Source of the DNA: Allobrachymonas chironomi DSM 19884
GTDB taxonomy: Bacteria > Pseudomonadota > Gammaproteobacteria > Burkholderiales > Burkholderiaceae_C
Length of the DNA stretch: 64,000 nt
Assembly: GCF_000374625.1 (NCBI RefSeq)
Contig: NZ_KB894766.1
Span: 62,001-126,000, forward strand
Direction of reading: 5' to 3'
Below are positions 40,121-49,593 of the stretch, in pieces. Made by a program: the position numbers and the translations under genes. The number at the start of each line of letters is the position of its first letter. The stretch's first letter is position 1. The notes below the pieces were generated by a model. The model saw nothing but the letters and a program-made list of their open reading frames with translations, ran no database searches and was not told the origin of the DNA.

Positions 40121-40819
40121 TCACCCGGCCTCAGGAGCCTTTCTGGCCGGCCTTCCAGCCTGTGACTTCTGCAATCTGCGTCCGGTCAGCTGTTGCAGCT
40201 GCAGCACGAAATCGGGCGATCCATGCGCCCAGCCCCCCAGCGCCGCCTCCTGAAACTGCGCGCAACCATGCCCCGACTCGTGCTCGTGCAGCAGCGCTCG
40301 GTAGGCATCCTCGCGTGCAAACGGCGTGTTGCCGAGCTGCCAGATCTGCGTGGGCGGCGTCACCATGCGTTCGCTGCGTTCGCCGGTGTAATGGGCGCTG
40401 CTGCTCCAGGCGTAGCCTTGCGGCGAGCGGGCCAGTTGCTCACGCACCGGCAGGCTGTCGAGGCAGGCCATGGCGTGCAGCAGCAGGTCGGGGTCCACCA
40501 CCGTGTTGCGATAGCGCCCTTCCCACAAGGTGCCGCTGCGCAAGTGGCGGTTGTTGAAGGTGCGCACATAGGCGCGGCCCACGTCCTGCATCATGCGCGG
40601 CAGGCCGTCGGCGTCCTGCGGGGTGGCGAGCAACTGCATCTGGCCGGGCAGCAGCACCCAGGCATGCAGTCCTACACGGTGTCGCGCACTCGCCTCGCGC
40701 AACAGCTGCAGCATGCGCTCATAATCAGTCTCATCCAGAAAGATGGCCTGGCGGTTGTTGCCCCGCTGGATGACGTGATGCGGATAGCCCGCCACACTCA
40801 GCCTTACCAATCGCGCCAT
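40121..40819 (-). CDS. RAYT-type (TnpA-REP, Y1/HUH family) transposase homologue lacking catalytic residues
   Basis: A 232-residue intact frame clearly of the REP-associated tyrosine transposase family: 'LSVAGYPHHVIQRGNNRQAI', then 'SGTLWEGRYRN' and 'LPVREQLARSPQGYAWSS'. The metal-binding HUH motif, normally MPNHVH, reads LPGQMQ ('AWVLLPGQMQLLATP'), so both His are Gln. The stretch that usually supplies the nucleophilic Tyr (YxELNPVRA) reads 'CLDSLPVRE', with Cys at the Tyr position. Both catalytic features are thus gone while the frame is full length with an extended C-terminus. Its 3' end abuts degenerate REP-like repeats. Confidence 0.85.
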   Translation of the reverse strand: MARLVRLSVAGYPHHVIQRGNNRQAIFLDETDYERMLQLLREASARHRVGLHAWVLLPGQMQLLATPQDADGLPRMMQDVGRAYVRTFNNRHLRSGTLWEGRYRNTVVDPDLLLHAMACLDSLPVREQLARSPQGYAWSSSAHYTGERSERMVTPPTQIWQLGNTPFAREDAYRALLHEHESGHGCAQFQEAALGGWAHGSPDFVLQLQQLTGRRLQKSQAGRPARKAPEAG

Positions 40820-40886
40820 GCCTGTCACTCCGTTTCTGGATGAATTGCCACAAGAACAAGATGCAGTGTATCGCCCGGGTCTGCCC

Positions 40887-41921
40887 ATGACACCTGTCCC
40901 CGACGCTCCCTTGCTGGTTCTTTTCAACGCGGGCGCCGGGCGCCATGCGGAGGAAGATGCAGCCCAACCCATCCGCGCCGCGCTGGAGGCCTCCGGCCGC
41001 GCGTTCCGCCTGATTCCGCTGCAGCCCGGGCGCTCCCTGCCCCAGCAGATCCGCGCCGCCGTGCAGCAGGCCTGCGAGCAGGGCGCCATCGTGGTGGCGG
41101 CGGGTGGTGACGGCACCATCAGCACGGTGGCGCATGAGGTGGCCGGCAGCGGCTGCGTGCTGGGCGTGATTCCCCAGGGCACCTTCAATTATTTCTGCCG
41201 TGCCTACGGCATCTCCCCCGACCCGGCCGAAGCCGTGCAGCAGATGCTGGATGGCGTGGTGCGCCCGGTGCAGGCCGGGCGCGTGAATGGCCGCCTGTTC
41301 CTGGTCAACGCCAGCCTGGGGCTGTATCCGCAGGTGCTGGAAGACCGCGAGAGCTTCAAGGCCACGCTGGGCCGCAGCCGCTTCGTGGCCGGCCTGGCCG
41401 CCCTGTTCAGCCTGCTGCGCCGCCCGGTGCAACTGACGCTGCGCCTGAGCGGCGAAGGCCATGACGGCGTGCGCAAGACCCCCACCCTGTTCGTGGCCAA
41501 CAATGCGCTGCAGCTGCAGCAGACCGGGCTGATGCCCGCACCCGAAGACGGGGAGCAGCCCTCCGAACTCGACGGCCGCCTGCATGCCGTGCTGCTGGCC
41601 CCCGTCAGCACGCCGCGCCTGATCGGCCTGGCACTGCGCGGCGCCTTCGGCACGCTGGGCGATGCGGAAGATGCCGTGCGGCATTTCCCGTTCCGCCAGC
41701 TGGACGTGCAGGCGCGCGGCTATCTGGGCGGACGCCGCATCAAGGTGGCAACCGACGGCGAGGTCCACTGGATGCGCGCGCCACTGCGCTTCGAGGTGGA
41801 CAACGACGCCCTGCAGCTGATCGTGCCGACTCCGCTACGCGTGCCCGCCGAACCCGCAGCCGAAGAGCCTTCGCTGCTCGAATCCCTGCTCTCGCCACTG
41901 CCCCAGGGAGCTCCCGCATGA
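40887..41921 (+). CDS. Diacylglycerol/lipid kinase catalytic-domain protein
   Basis: A 344-residue cytoplasmic protein of the DAG kinase catalytic (LCB5/YegS) family, which phosphorylates lipid hydroxyls with ATP. The nucleotide site is 'VVAAGGDGTISTVAHEVAGS', followed by 'LGVIPQGTFNYFCRAYGI' (usual GTxN-x-F-A-R with Tyr and Cys changes). An N-terminal ATG at 40818 would add 23 residues but overlaps the divergent transposase start codon. The stop overlaps the next gene's ATG (ATGA). It begins a coupled trio with a metallophosphoesterase and a PAP2 phosphatase. Confidence 0.82.
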   Translation: MTPVPDAPLLVLFNAGAGRHAEEDAAQPIRAALEASGRAFRLIPLQPGRSLPQQIRAAVQQACEQGAIVVAAGGDGTISTVAHEVAGSGCVLGVIPQGTFNYFCRAYGISPDPAEAVQQMLDGVVRPVQAGRVNGRLFLVNASLGLYPQVLEDRESFKATLGRSRFVAGLAALFSLLRRPVQLTLRLSGEGHDGVRKTPTLFVANNALQLQQTGLMPAPEDGEQPSELDGRLHAVLLAPVSTPRLIGLALRGAFGTLGDAEDAVRHFPFRQLDVQARGYLGGRRIKVATDGEVHWMRAPLRFEVDNDALQLIVPTPLRVPAEPAAEEPSLLESLLSPLPQGAPA

Positions 41922-42763
41922 GCCGCCTGCTGCAGATCTCCGACACGCATTTCGGCACCGAGCAACCTGCCGTGGCCGATGCCCTGCGCGCACTGGTGCA
42001 GGCCGAGCAGGTGGAGCATGTGCTGCTGGCCGGCGACATCACCATGCGCGCCCGCCGCGGCCAGTTTGCCGCCGCACGCGCCTTCATGGACGGCCTGCCG
42101 GTGCAGACGCGCATGGCCCTGCCTGGCAACCACGACATTTCGCTCTGGTTGCCCTGGCGCCGCTTTCTGTGGCCGTACCGTCTGTACCAGCAATACTTCC
42201 CCACCGCCTTCGATGCCGATGGCGTGATCCACTGGGATCTGGGCCCCATCCAGCTGATCGGCGTTCGCACCACGCGGCGCTACCGGCATATCCAGGGCGA
42301 AGCCTCGCCCGCGCAGATTGCCAACGTCAGCCGGCGCCTGCAGGCCCTCCCCAGCGATGCGCTCAAGCTCGTCGCCGTGCATCAGCCCGCACTCGTGATC
42401 GAGGAGGAAGAGCGCAAGAACCTGCTCCGCGGCGCCGTGCAAGCCAACGCCAGCTGGCGCGCTGCCGGTGCCGCCGGGGTGCTGGGCGGCCACATCCATG
42501 AACCCTATGTGGAGCTGATTCCGCTGGGGCCGCAGGACGCCCCCACCCCGCTGTGGGCGCTGCAATCCGGCACCGCCCTTTCCGACCGCATCCGCGACAA
42601 CTACCCGAACTCCGTGAACCTGATCCGACCCGCCACCGCCGCGCCCCAGGGGCATCTGCACAACCCGCTGCAACTGCGCAACCCGCAATGGCAGGTGGAG
42701 CGCTGGGATTTCGACGCCAGCCTGCAGGCCTTTGCCTGCGTCGCCACCACCTGGCTGCGATGA
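41918..42763 (+). CDS. Calcineurin-like metallophosphoesterase
   Basis: A 281-residue cytoplasmic enzyme with the full set of metal-ligand motifs: 'LLQISDTHFG', 'VLLAGDITMRA', 'ALPGNHDISLW', 'VAVHQPALVI' and 'GVLGGHIHEPYVEL'. The family includes cyclic nucleotide and phospholipid-head-group hydrolases; the substrate here is unknown. Four-base overlaps with both neighbours (ATGA at 41918 and 42760) imply translational coupling and a shared lipid-related role. Confidence 0.88.
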   Translation: MSRLLQISDTHFGTEQPAVADALRALVQAEQVEHVLLAGDITMRARRGQFAAARAFMDGLPVQTRMALPGNHDISLWLPWRRFLWPYRLYQQYFPTAFDADGVIHWDLGPIQLIGVRTTRRYRHIQGEASPAQIANVSRRLQALPSDALKLVAVHQPALVIEEEERKNLLRGAVQANASWRAAGAAGVLGGHIHEPYVELIPLGPQDAPTPLWALQSGTALSDRIRDNYPNSVNLIRPATAAPQGHLHNPLQLRNPQWQVERWDFDASLQAFACVATTWLR

Positions 42764-43587
42764 GCGGCGTTCCGATACCGGCCAGCCCCGACGCACTGGC
42801 CACGCACAGCGCTTTCTGGACTTCCGTGGCGCAGCATTGGGGACAGGCACCGGGCAATGTTTTCGTGCTGTGGCTGCTGACGGTGGTGACCATCGCCCTG
42901 CCCCTGGGCAGCTACATGCAGCGCGACAGTGCCATCCGTCGCCCCCTTTACGCGCCACTCGGCAACTCGGCTACTGCGTGGATGCTCCTCGCCGCGACGC
43001 TCTGGAGCGTGCTGGCCTGGCAGGTGGTGCACAACGGCCCGGTGACCCGACTCGACACCACTCTGGCGCATACGCTCAGCCTGCATGTGCATCCTACCCT
43101 GCTCCACCTGTTTGGCAGCGTGAGCCATCTGGCCGATACGCCCGTGCTGACAGCCGCCTGCATCGCGGGTGCCCTGTTCTGGATCTGGCGCGGAGAACGG
43201 CCCATGGCCATCGGCTGGGTCTGGGCCATTGCCGGCAACGCGCTGCTGAATACCGGCCTCAAGCAATGGGTGGGCCGCGTGCGGCCGGAGCATCTGGAGG
43301 GCTACACCATGGCCGGTGGCCTGAGCTTTCCCAGCGGCCACAGCTCGGGTTCGCTGGTGGCCTACGGCATGCTGGCGTGGATCCTGCTGCACCAGCATCC
43401 GCACTGGCCACGGGGCTTGCGTGCCGCACTGATCACCCTGGCCGCGCTCGCCGTCGCCGCCGTGGGCTATAGCCGCATCGGCCTGCAGGTGCACTATCTC
43501 ACCGATGTGCTGGGCGGCTGGTTGTCGGGCAGCATCTGGCTGCTGGGGAGCATCGGGCTGGTGCGGGCGCTGGAACGGCGCACCTGA
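42760..43587 (+). CDS. PAP2-family membrane phosphatase
   Basis: A 275-residue polytopic membrane phosphatase. All three catalytic motifs are complete: K-x6-RP in 'KQWVGRVRPEHL', PSGH in 'LSFPSGHSSGS' and SR-x5-H-x3-D in 'YSRIGLQVHYLTDVLGGW'. About six helices are visible. Family members dephosphorylate phosphatidic acid, undecaprenyl pyrophosphate or similar lipids on the periplasmic face. Coupled to the metallophosphoesterase by an ATGA overlap. The opposite reaction to the DAG kinase-like enzyme in the same operon is notable. Confidence 0.9.
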   Translation: MSGVPIPASPDALATHSAFWTSVAQHWGQAPGNVFVLWLLTVVTIALPLGSYMQRDSAIRRPLYAPLGNSATAWMLLAATLWSVLAWQVVHNGPVTRLDTTLAHTLSLHVHPTLLHLFGSVSHLADTPVLTAACIAGALFWIWRGERPMAIGWVWAIAGNALLNTGLKQWVGRVRPEHLEGYTMAGGLSFPSGHSSGSLVAYGMLAWILLHQHPHWPRGLRAALITLAALAVAAVGYSRIGLQVHYLTDVLGGWLSGSIWLLGSIGLVRALERRT

Positions 43588-43601
43588 CCTTCTAGGCCTG
43601 C

Positions 43602-45641
43602 TCAGGCGTCCGGCCGCTTGCGCATGATGCGACGGTAGAAGGTGTTGCGGCTAATACCGAGCCGGCGCGCCGCCAGGGAAAGATTGCCCTCCGCCTCGCG
43701 CAGGGCCTGCTCCATCACGTCGCGCGTGTATTGAGCCAGCGGCACGCAGCCCGAACGCAGGCGGGACAGCCCACCCTCCGCCTGGACTCCCGCTTGCGTT
43801 CCAGCATCCCCCTCAGCGACGCGTTGGCCTTGACTATAGGACACACCCGGTAAGCGATCTGCGCTTGAAGCTTGCCGTGCCTCCTGCAGTTCCTGCACCA
43901 GGTCATCCGGCAGGTGCTCCATGCCAATCACACAGGCATCGTCCAGCAGTGCCACGGTGGTGCGCAAGGTGTTGTCCAGCTGGCGCAAATTACCGGGCCA
44001 GGGATGCTGCCGCAGCACGCGCGCCAGCGCCGGATCCAGCTCGATGGCACGATGTGGCGCATGCCGCTGCAGCATGCGCTGCACCAGCGTGTCCCAGTCA
44101 CTGCGCTCGCGCAGGGCTGGCAGTCGCAACGTCAGGCCATTCAGGCGCCAGTACAGGTCGGCACGGAAACGGCCAGCAGCCACCTCTTCCTTCAGGTCCC
44201 GGTGGGTGGCGCAGACCAGCGCAAAATCCACCGCCACGGGCTGCCCGCCGCCCAGCGGCACCACCTGGCGCTCCTGCAGCACACGCAGCAAGCGGGTCTG
44301 CATGGCCAGCGGCATGTCGCCGATCTCGTCCAGAAACAGGGTTCCGCCGTGCGCCTGGCGGATGCTACCGGGGGCCCCCTCGCGCCGTGCCCCGGTATAG
44401 GCACCGGGCGCGTATCCAAACAGTTCCGCCTCGATCAGGTTTTCCGGAAGGGCGGCGCAGTTCACCGCCACAAAGGCTTGCCCGCGACGCTGGCTGCTGG
44501 CATGGATGGCCTTGGCCAGCACCTCCTTGCCCGAGCCGGATTCCCCATGCAGCAGCACTGCAATCGGCTTGTCCAGCACCTTGCGTGCTTTCTCGAGCAC
44601 GCAGTGCCAGGCAGCATCGCCGGTATCAAGCGCCTGCAGCGCATCGGGTTCGCGGATCGTGGCGCGTGCCGGCATGTCCAGCGTGCTGGCGCGCGACCAG
44701 CCCTGCTCCACCCGCACATGCAACTCCGGCACGGCTGGCGCACTCAGGCAGCGCACGCGCATGGGCGCAGGATTGCGGTAGCTGGCGCGCAGCAATTGTT
44801 CGCGGTCCACATCCACTACCTGGTCCAGTCGTACCCTTCCCAGCTGGCTGGCACGCAAGTTGAGCAAGGCCAGTGCTGCCTGGTTGGCTCCCACCAGCAC
44901 GCCCGCTTCCGACAGGGCCAGCACCCCCTCGGCCAGCGTGCCGATTCCTTCCGCCAGCGGATGCACGTGCAGCCGCATATGCCGCCCGTGGCACGCCTCG
45001 AACAGCCGGTTCTCGATCATCTGCGTGGCTGCGCGCACCATGCTGAAGGTATGCGGATGCCGGCTGCTGCGCTCGCCGGACATGTTGAGCACGCCCAGCA
45101 CGCTGCCATCGGGCGCCACCACCGGCGCCGCAGCGCAGGTGAGAAAGCTGTTGCACTCCAGAAAGTGTTCGCCTCCATGCACGACAACCGGCACGCCCTC
45201 GGCCAGCGCCGTGCCCACGGCATTGGTGCCGCGGTGCTGCTCATGCCAGGAAGCTCCCGGCATCAGTGCCACACGCTCGGCACGCGTCATGAAGCCCGGA
45301 TCACCCAAGGCATGCAGCAGCAGACCATCGGCATCAGCCAGCAGCAGAACGCTGCCGCTGCCACGCGTCTGCCCGTGCAGGTATTCCATCACCGGGCGTG
45401 CATGGGCGAGCAGTTCGTGCTGGCGCTCGGTGGCGCGCTCCACCTCGAAACGCGAGAGGTGCGGCACATGCGGGCGGGCGGTGAAGGCATCCACACCAGC
45501 GTCCAGGCTGCGCCGCCACGAGCGCGTTACATGCGCCAGCGATGCGGGCAACAAATCCTCGGGCAATGCGTCCCGCTCGTAAAGCGCATGGCGGGCGCGG
45601 CGCAGCAGGGCCTCTGATTCGACAGTGCCAAGTGCGTTCAT
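43602..45641 (-). CDS. AcoR-type sigma-54-dependent activator
   Basis: A 679-residue enhancer-binding transcription factor. Domains in order are an N-terminal GAF-type sensor (about residues 75-230), a PAS-like segment (about 240-340) and an AAA+ domain with Walker A 'LHGESGSGKEVLAKAIH'. The sigma-54 contact loop is GAYTGA in 'YAPGAYTGARREGAP', in place of the standard GAFTGA. Walker B is 'GGTLFLDEIGDM'. A Fis-type HTH 'GNLSLAARRLGISRNTFYRR' ends the protein. It resembles AcoR/ExaE regulators that respond to alcohols or acetoin. It is divergent from the dehydrogenase pair at 45976-48697, whose upstream region holds repeated half-sites and a -24/-12 promoter. Confidence 0.92.
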   Translation of the reverse strand: MNALGTVESEALLRRARHALYERDALPEDLLPASLAHVTRSWRRSLDAGVDAFTARPHVPHLSRFEVERATERQHELLAHARPVMEYLHGQTRGSGSVLLLADADGLLLHALGDPGFMTRAERVALMPGASWHEQHRGTNAVGTALAEGVPVVVHGGEHFLECNSFLTCAAAPVVAPDGSVLGVLNMSGERSSRHPHTFSMVRAATQMIENRLFEACHGRHMRLHVHPLAEGIGTLAEGVLALSEAGVLVGANQAALALLNLRASQLGRVRLDQVVDVDREQLLRASYRNPAPMRVRCLSAPAVPELHVRVEQGWSRASTLDMPARATIREPDALQALDTGDAAWHCVLEKARKVLDKPIAVLLHGESGSGKEVLAKAIHASSQRRGQAFVAVNCAALPENLIEAELFGYAPGAYTGARREGAPGSIRQAHGGTLFLDEIGDMPLAMQTRLLRVLQERQVVPLGGGQPVAVDFALVCATHRDLKEEVAAGRFRADLYWRLNGLTLRLPALRERSDWDTLVQRMLQRHAPHRAIELDPALARVLRQHPWPGNLRQLDNTLRTTVALLDDACVIGMEHLPDDLVQELQEARQASSADRLPGVSYSQGQRVAEGDAGTQAGVQAEGGLSRLRSGCVPLAQYTRDVMEQALREAEGNLSLAARRLGISRNTFYRRIMRKRPDA

Positions 45642-45746
45642 GGCTGTCTCCTTGTGCAGGACGGGGAAAGGGTTCCTGCCTCTTTGTCTGTCATCGATCG
45701 GACGATGCTAGCACGGCGGCTTCCGGTCCCGTCTTGGCGTTTGCAC

Positions 45747-45816
45747 TGTGCCAAAACGGAACAACTGGTACAGATCCGGCACACCCGCGCTGGTACAGCT
45801 GGCACAGCCTGGCACA
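45747..45816. promoter_or_regulatory. Ladder of activator half-sites (candidate enhancer)
   Basis: Six plus-strand copies of GGNACA occur at 45758, 45767, 45778, 45792, 45801 and 45811 (N = A, T, C, T, C, C). The first pairs with TGTGCC at 45747-45752 as a near-palindrome (TGTGCC, 5 bp, GGAACA). Spacings of 9, 11, 14, 9 and 10 bp approximate helical turns. The array lies about 80-150 bp upstream of the -24 element, the usual distance for sigma-54 enhancers. Confidence 0.65.
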
Positions 45817-45894
45817 ACAAATCCCGTTGCGTACAGGTCATGCAGCACTGTGCAGGCCACTTCATCTCCGGACAAACCCGCATTCCGGCCAACC

Positions 45895-45910
45895 TGGCAC
45901 ACCCCTTGCA
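45895..45910 (+). promoter_or_regulatory. Sigma-54 (-24/-12) promoter
   Basis: TGGCACACCCCTTGCA matches the consensus TGGCAC-N5-TTGCW exactly, with GG at 45896-45897 and GC at 45908-45909 at the required spacing. Transcription would begin near 45921, about 55 bases before the aldehyde dehydrogenase ATG. Confidence 0.88.
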
Positions 45911-45975
45911 TCGGAAAGGGCGACGGCGTGCTTCAAGCCGTTGCAAACCACAACCGATATCCAAGGAGACACCCC

Positions 45976-47496
<1,521 letters not shown>

Positions 47497-47548
47497 CCCC
47501 TGCAGTTCCCATCCTCTGGCTTTTTTCCATACCTACAAGGAGACTCCC

Positions 47549-48697
47549 ATGTCCGTATCCCATTTCTTCATGCCCGTGCAGAACATCATCGGCCCCGGCG
47601 CACTCGACGAGGCGCTGCAGATCGTCGGCAAGATGGGCTTTCGCAAGGCCCTGATCGTGACCGACCCCGGCCTGAGCAAGATCGGTGTGGCCAACACCGT
47701 GTCCGACAAGCTGGCAGCCCAGGGCATTCCCGCCACCGTGTTTGACGGTGCCCAGCCCAACCCGACCGTGAGCAACGTCAATGCCGGCCTGGAAGCACTG
47801 AAGGCGGCGCAGGCCGATCTGGTGGTGTCGCTGGGCGGCGGCTCCTCGCATGACTGCGCCAAGGGCATTGCGCTGGTCGCGGCCAACGGCGGCAAGATCG
47901 AGGACTACGAGGGCGTGGACAAGTCCGCCAAGCCGCAGCTGCCACTGCTGGCGGTCAACACCACGGCCGGCACGGCATCCGAGATGACGCGCTTCACCAT
48001 CATCACCGACGAGACGCGCCACGTGAAAATGGCCATTGTCGACAAGCACGTCACCCCCTTCCTGTCGGTAAACGACTCCAGCATGATGGAAGGCATGCCG
48101 GCCTCGCTGACCGCCGCCACCGGCATGGATGCGCTGACGCACGCGGTCGAATCCTATGTCTCCACCGCCGCCACGCCGCTGACCGATGCCTGCGCCGTCA
48201 AGGCCATCGAACTGATCGCACGCTACCTGCCCACCGCCGTGAGCGAGCCGAAGAACCAGGAAGCGCGCGAGAAGATGGCCTATGCGCAGTTCCTGGCCGG
48301 CATGGCCTTCAACAACGCCTCGCTTGGTTACGTGCATGCCATGGCGCACCAGCTCGGCGGCTTCTACGACCTGCCGCACGGCGTCTGCAACGCGCTGCTG
48401 CTGCCGCATGTCGAGGCCTTCAACATGAGCGCTGCTTCCGGCAAGCTCAACGAAGTCGGCGCCATTCTGCAGGCCAACAACCCGCAACTGGCGGGTCTGG
48501 ATCCGGTGGCGGCCATCAAGAAGCTGGCCGATATCGTCGGCATTCCGAAATCGCTGGAAGAGCTGGGCGTGAAGCGCGAGGACTTCGACGTGCTGGCCGC
48601 AAACGCGCTCAAGGACGTGTGCGGATTCACCAACCCGGTGCAGGCCAGCCACGCCGAGATCGTCGGCATCTTTGCCGAGGCCTACGGTCCGCGCTGA
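47549..48697 (+). CDS. Iron-containing alcohol dehydrogenase
   Basis: A 382-residue group III alcohol dehydrogenase related to Zymomonas AdhB, YiaY and ErcA. The NAD site is '[20 protein letters not shown]'. The metal ligands are an Asp and three His, in '[14 protein letters not shown]', '[20 protein letters not shown]' and nearby. Cotranscribed with the aldehyde dehydrogenase from the sigma-54 promoter, it would interconvert an alcohol (ethanol is the simplest guess) and aldehyde. SD AAGGAGAC precedes the ATG. A strong terminator follows. Confidence 0.93.
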   Translation: MSVSHFFMPVQNIIGPGALDEALQIVGKMGFRKALIVTDPGLSKIGVANTVSDKLAAQGIPATVFDGAQPNPTVSNVNAGLEALKAAQADLVVSLGGGSSHDCAKGIALVAANGGKIEDYEGVDKSAKPQLPLLAVNTTAGTASEMTRFTIITDETRHVKMAIVDKHVTPFLSVNDSSMMEGMPASLTAATGMDALTHAVESYVSTAATPLTDACAVKAIELIARYLPTAVSEPKNQEAREKMAYAQFLAGMAFNNASLGYVHAMAHQLGGFYDLPHGVCNALLLPHVEAFNMSAASGKLNEVGAILQANNPQLAGLDPVAAIKKLADIVGIPKSLEELGVKREDFDVLAANALKDVCGFTNPVQASHAEIVGIFAEAYGPR

Positions 48698-48738
48698 TCG
48701 TCCTGGCTCCTGTTGCGCTGGCCTGGATGCCAGCGTTT

Positions 48739-48784
48739 GCCCCCGCTGCCCTGCGTCCTGACGCAGCACGCGGGGGCGTTTTTT
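48739..48784 (+). terminator. Rho-independent terminator of the alcohol/aldehyde dehydrogenase operon
   Basis: GCCCCCGC (48739-48746) pairs with GCGGGGGC (48770-48777) and an inner TGCGTC/GACGCA stem extends it. Six T follow (48779-48784). Confidence 0.88.
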
Positions 48785-48819
48785 ATAGCGGCAGAACTTG
48801 GGGCGCCCTTATCGCTCGC

Positions 48820-49563
48820 TCAGCGCCGCAATTCCGCCACCGTCCGCTGCAAATCCTGCGCCCACTGCTGCCGGCTGCGCCCCTGCGCCCGCTCCGGCTC
48901 GCCAAAGGTCACGCGTGCCACCACGCCCTCGGCGCGCACCGTGCGCCAGAGTGATTCCAGCAGCGTGTCGTCCCCGATGTAGCACGGCGCCTGGCTCAGC
49001 CTTCCCTGCGCATCCAGAAACTGCAGCGCCACCGGCTGCACCGGCGCATCCACGCTGATGGCGGCCTGCAGCAGGTTGGCGTGGAAGGGCAGCAGATCGA
49101 CACCGTCGCTGGTCGTCCCTTCGGGGAAGAAGGCCAGCACATCGCCCTGCTGCAGCCGCTCCGCCATGGTGTGCAGCACGCGGTGTGCATCACGGCGCGA
49201 GGTGCGCTGCAGGTACAGCGTATCGGCCGAGTCCGCCAGACGACCGACCACCGGCCAGTGCTTCACTTCCGACTTGGAAATGAAACGGCAGAAGCGGATC
49301 GCATGGATGGTCGGGATGTCCACCCAGGAAATGTGATTGGCCACCAGCATCAGGCCATCCGGCCCGGCCTCGGCCGGAGTGCCACGCACCTGCAGCGTGA
49401 TGCCGCAGCGGCGCACCGCCTCGGCCGCCCAGCGCTGCACGGTGGCCCGGCGCTCGGCCTCGCCCAGGCGCGGAAAGCGCGTATAGACGATCCAGAAGCC
49501 CGCAAGAATGTGGGCCAGCAGACGCCACAGGCGCCCCAGGCCACGCCAGGTGTTTGTCTCCAT
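48820..49563 (-). CDS. PlsC-type 1-acylglycerol-3-phosphate acyltransferase
   Basis: A 247-residue inner-membrane acyltransferase of phospholipid synthesis. The catalytic H-x4-D is in 'MLVANHISWVDIPTIHAI', and the glycerol-phosphate motif is 'VLAFFPEGTTSDGVDLLPFH'. An N-terminal hydrophobic segment ('LLAHILAGFWIVYTRF') anchors it. It is the last gene of the minus-strand block yqgE-ruvX-pyrR-pyrB-pyrC'-plsC, 30 bp after the dihydroorotase-like gene. A second paralogous acyltransferase lies at 58552. Confidence 0.9.
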   Translation of the reverse strand: METNTWRGLGRLWRLLAHILAGFWIVYTRFPRLGEAERRATVQRWAAEAVRRCGITLQVRGTPAEAGPDGLMLVANHISWVDIPTIHAIRFCRFISKSEVKHWPVVGRLADSADTLYLQRTSRRDAHRVLHTMAERLQQGDVLAFFPEGTTSDGVDLLPFHANLLQAAISVDAPVQPVALQFLDAQGRLSQAPCYIGDDTLLESLWRTVRAEGVVARVTFGEPERAQGRSRQQWAQDLQRTVAELRR

Positions 49564-49593
49564 TTTTTTCTTCCCGGACTCTGGCTGCGGAAA

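Noticed and set aside
45741-45760. A minus-strand sigma-54 promoter for the activator gene
   Set aside because: TGGCACAGTGCAAA has the -24 half but the -12 GC is at the wrong distance.
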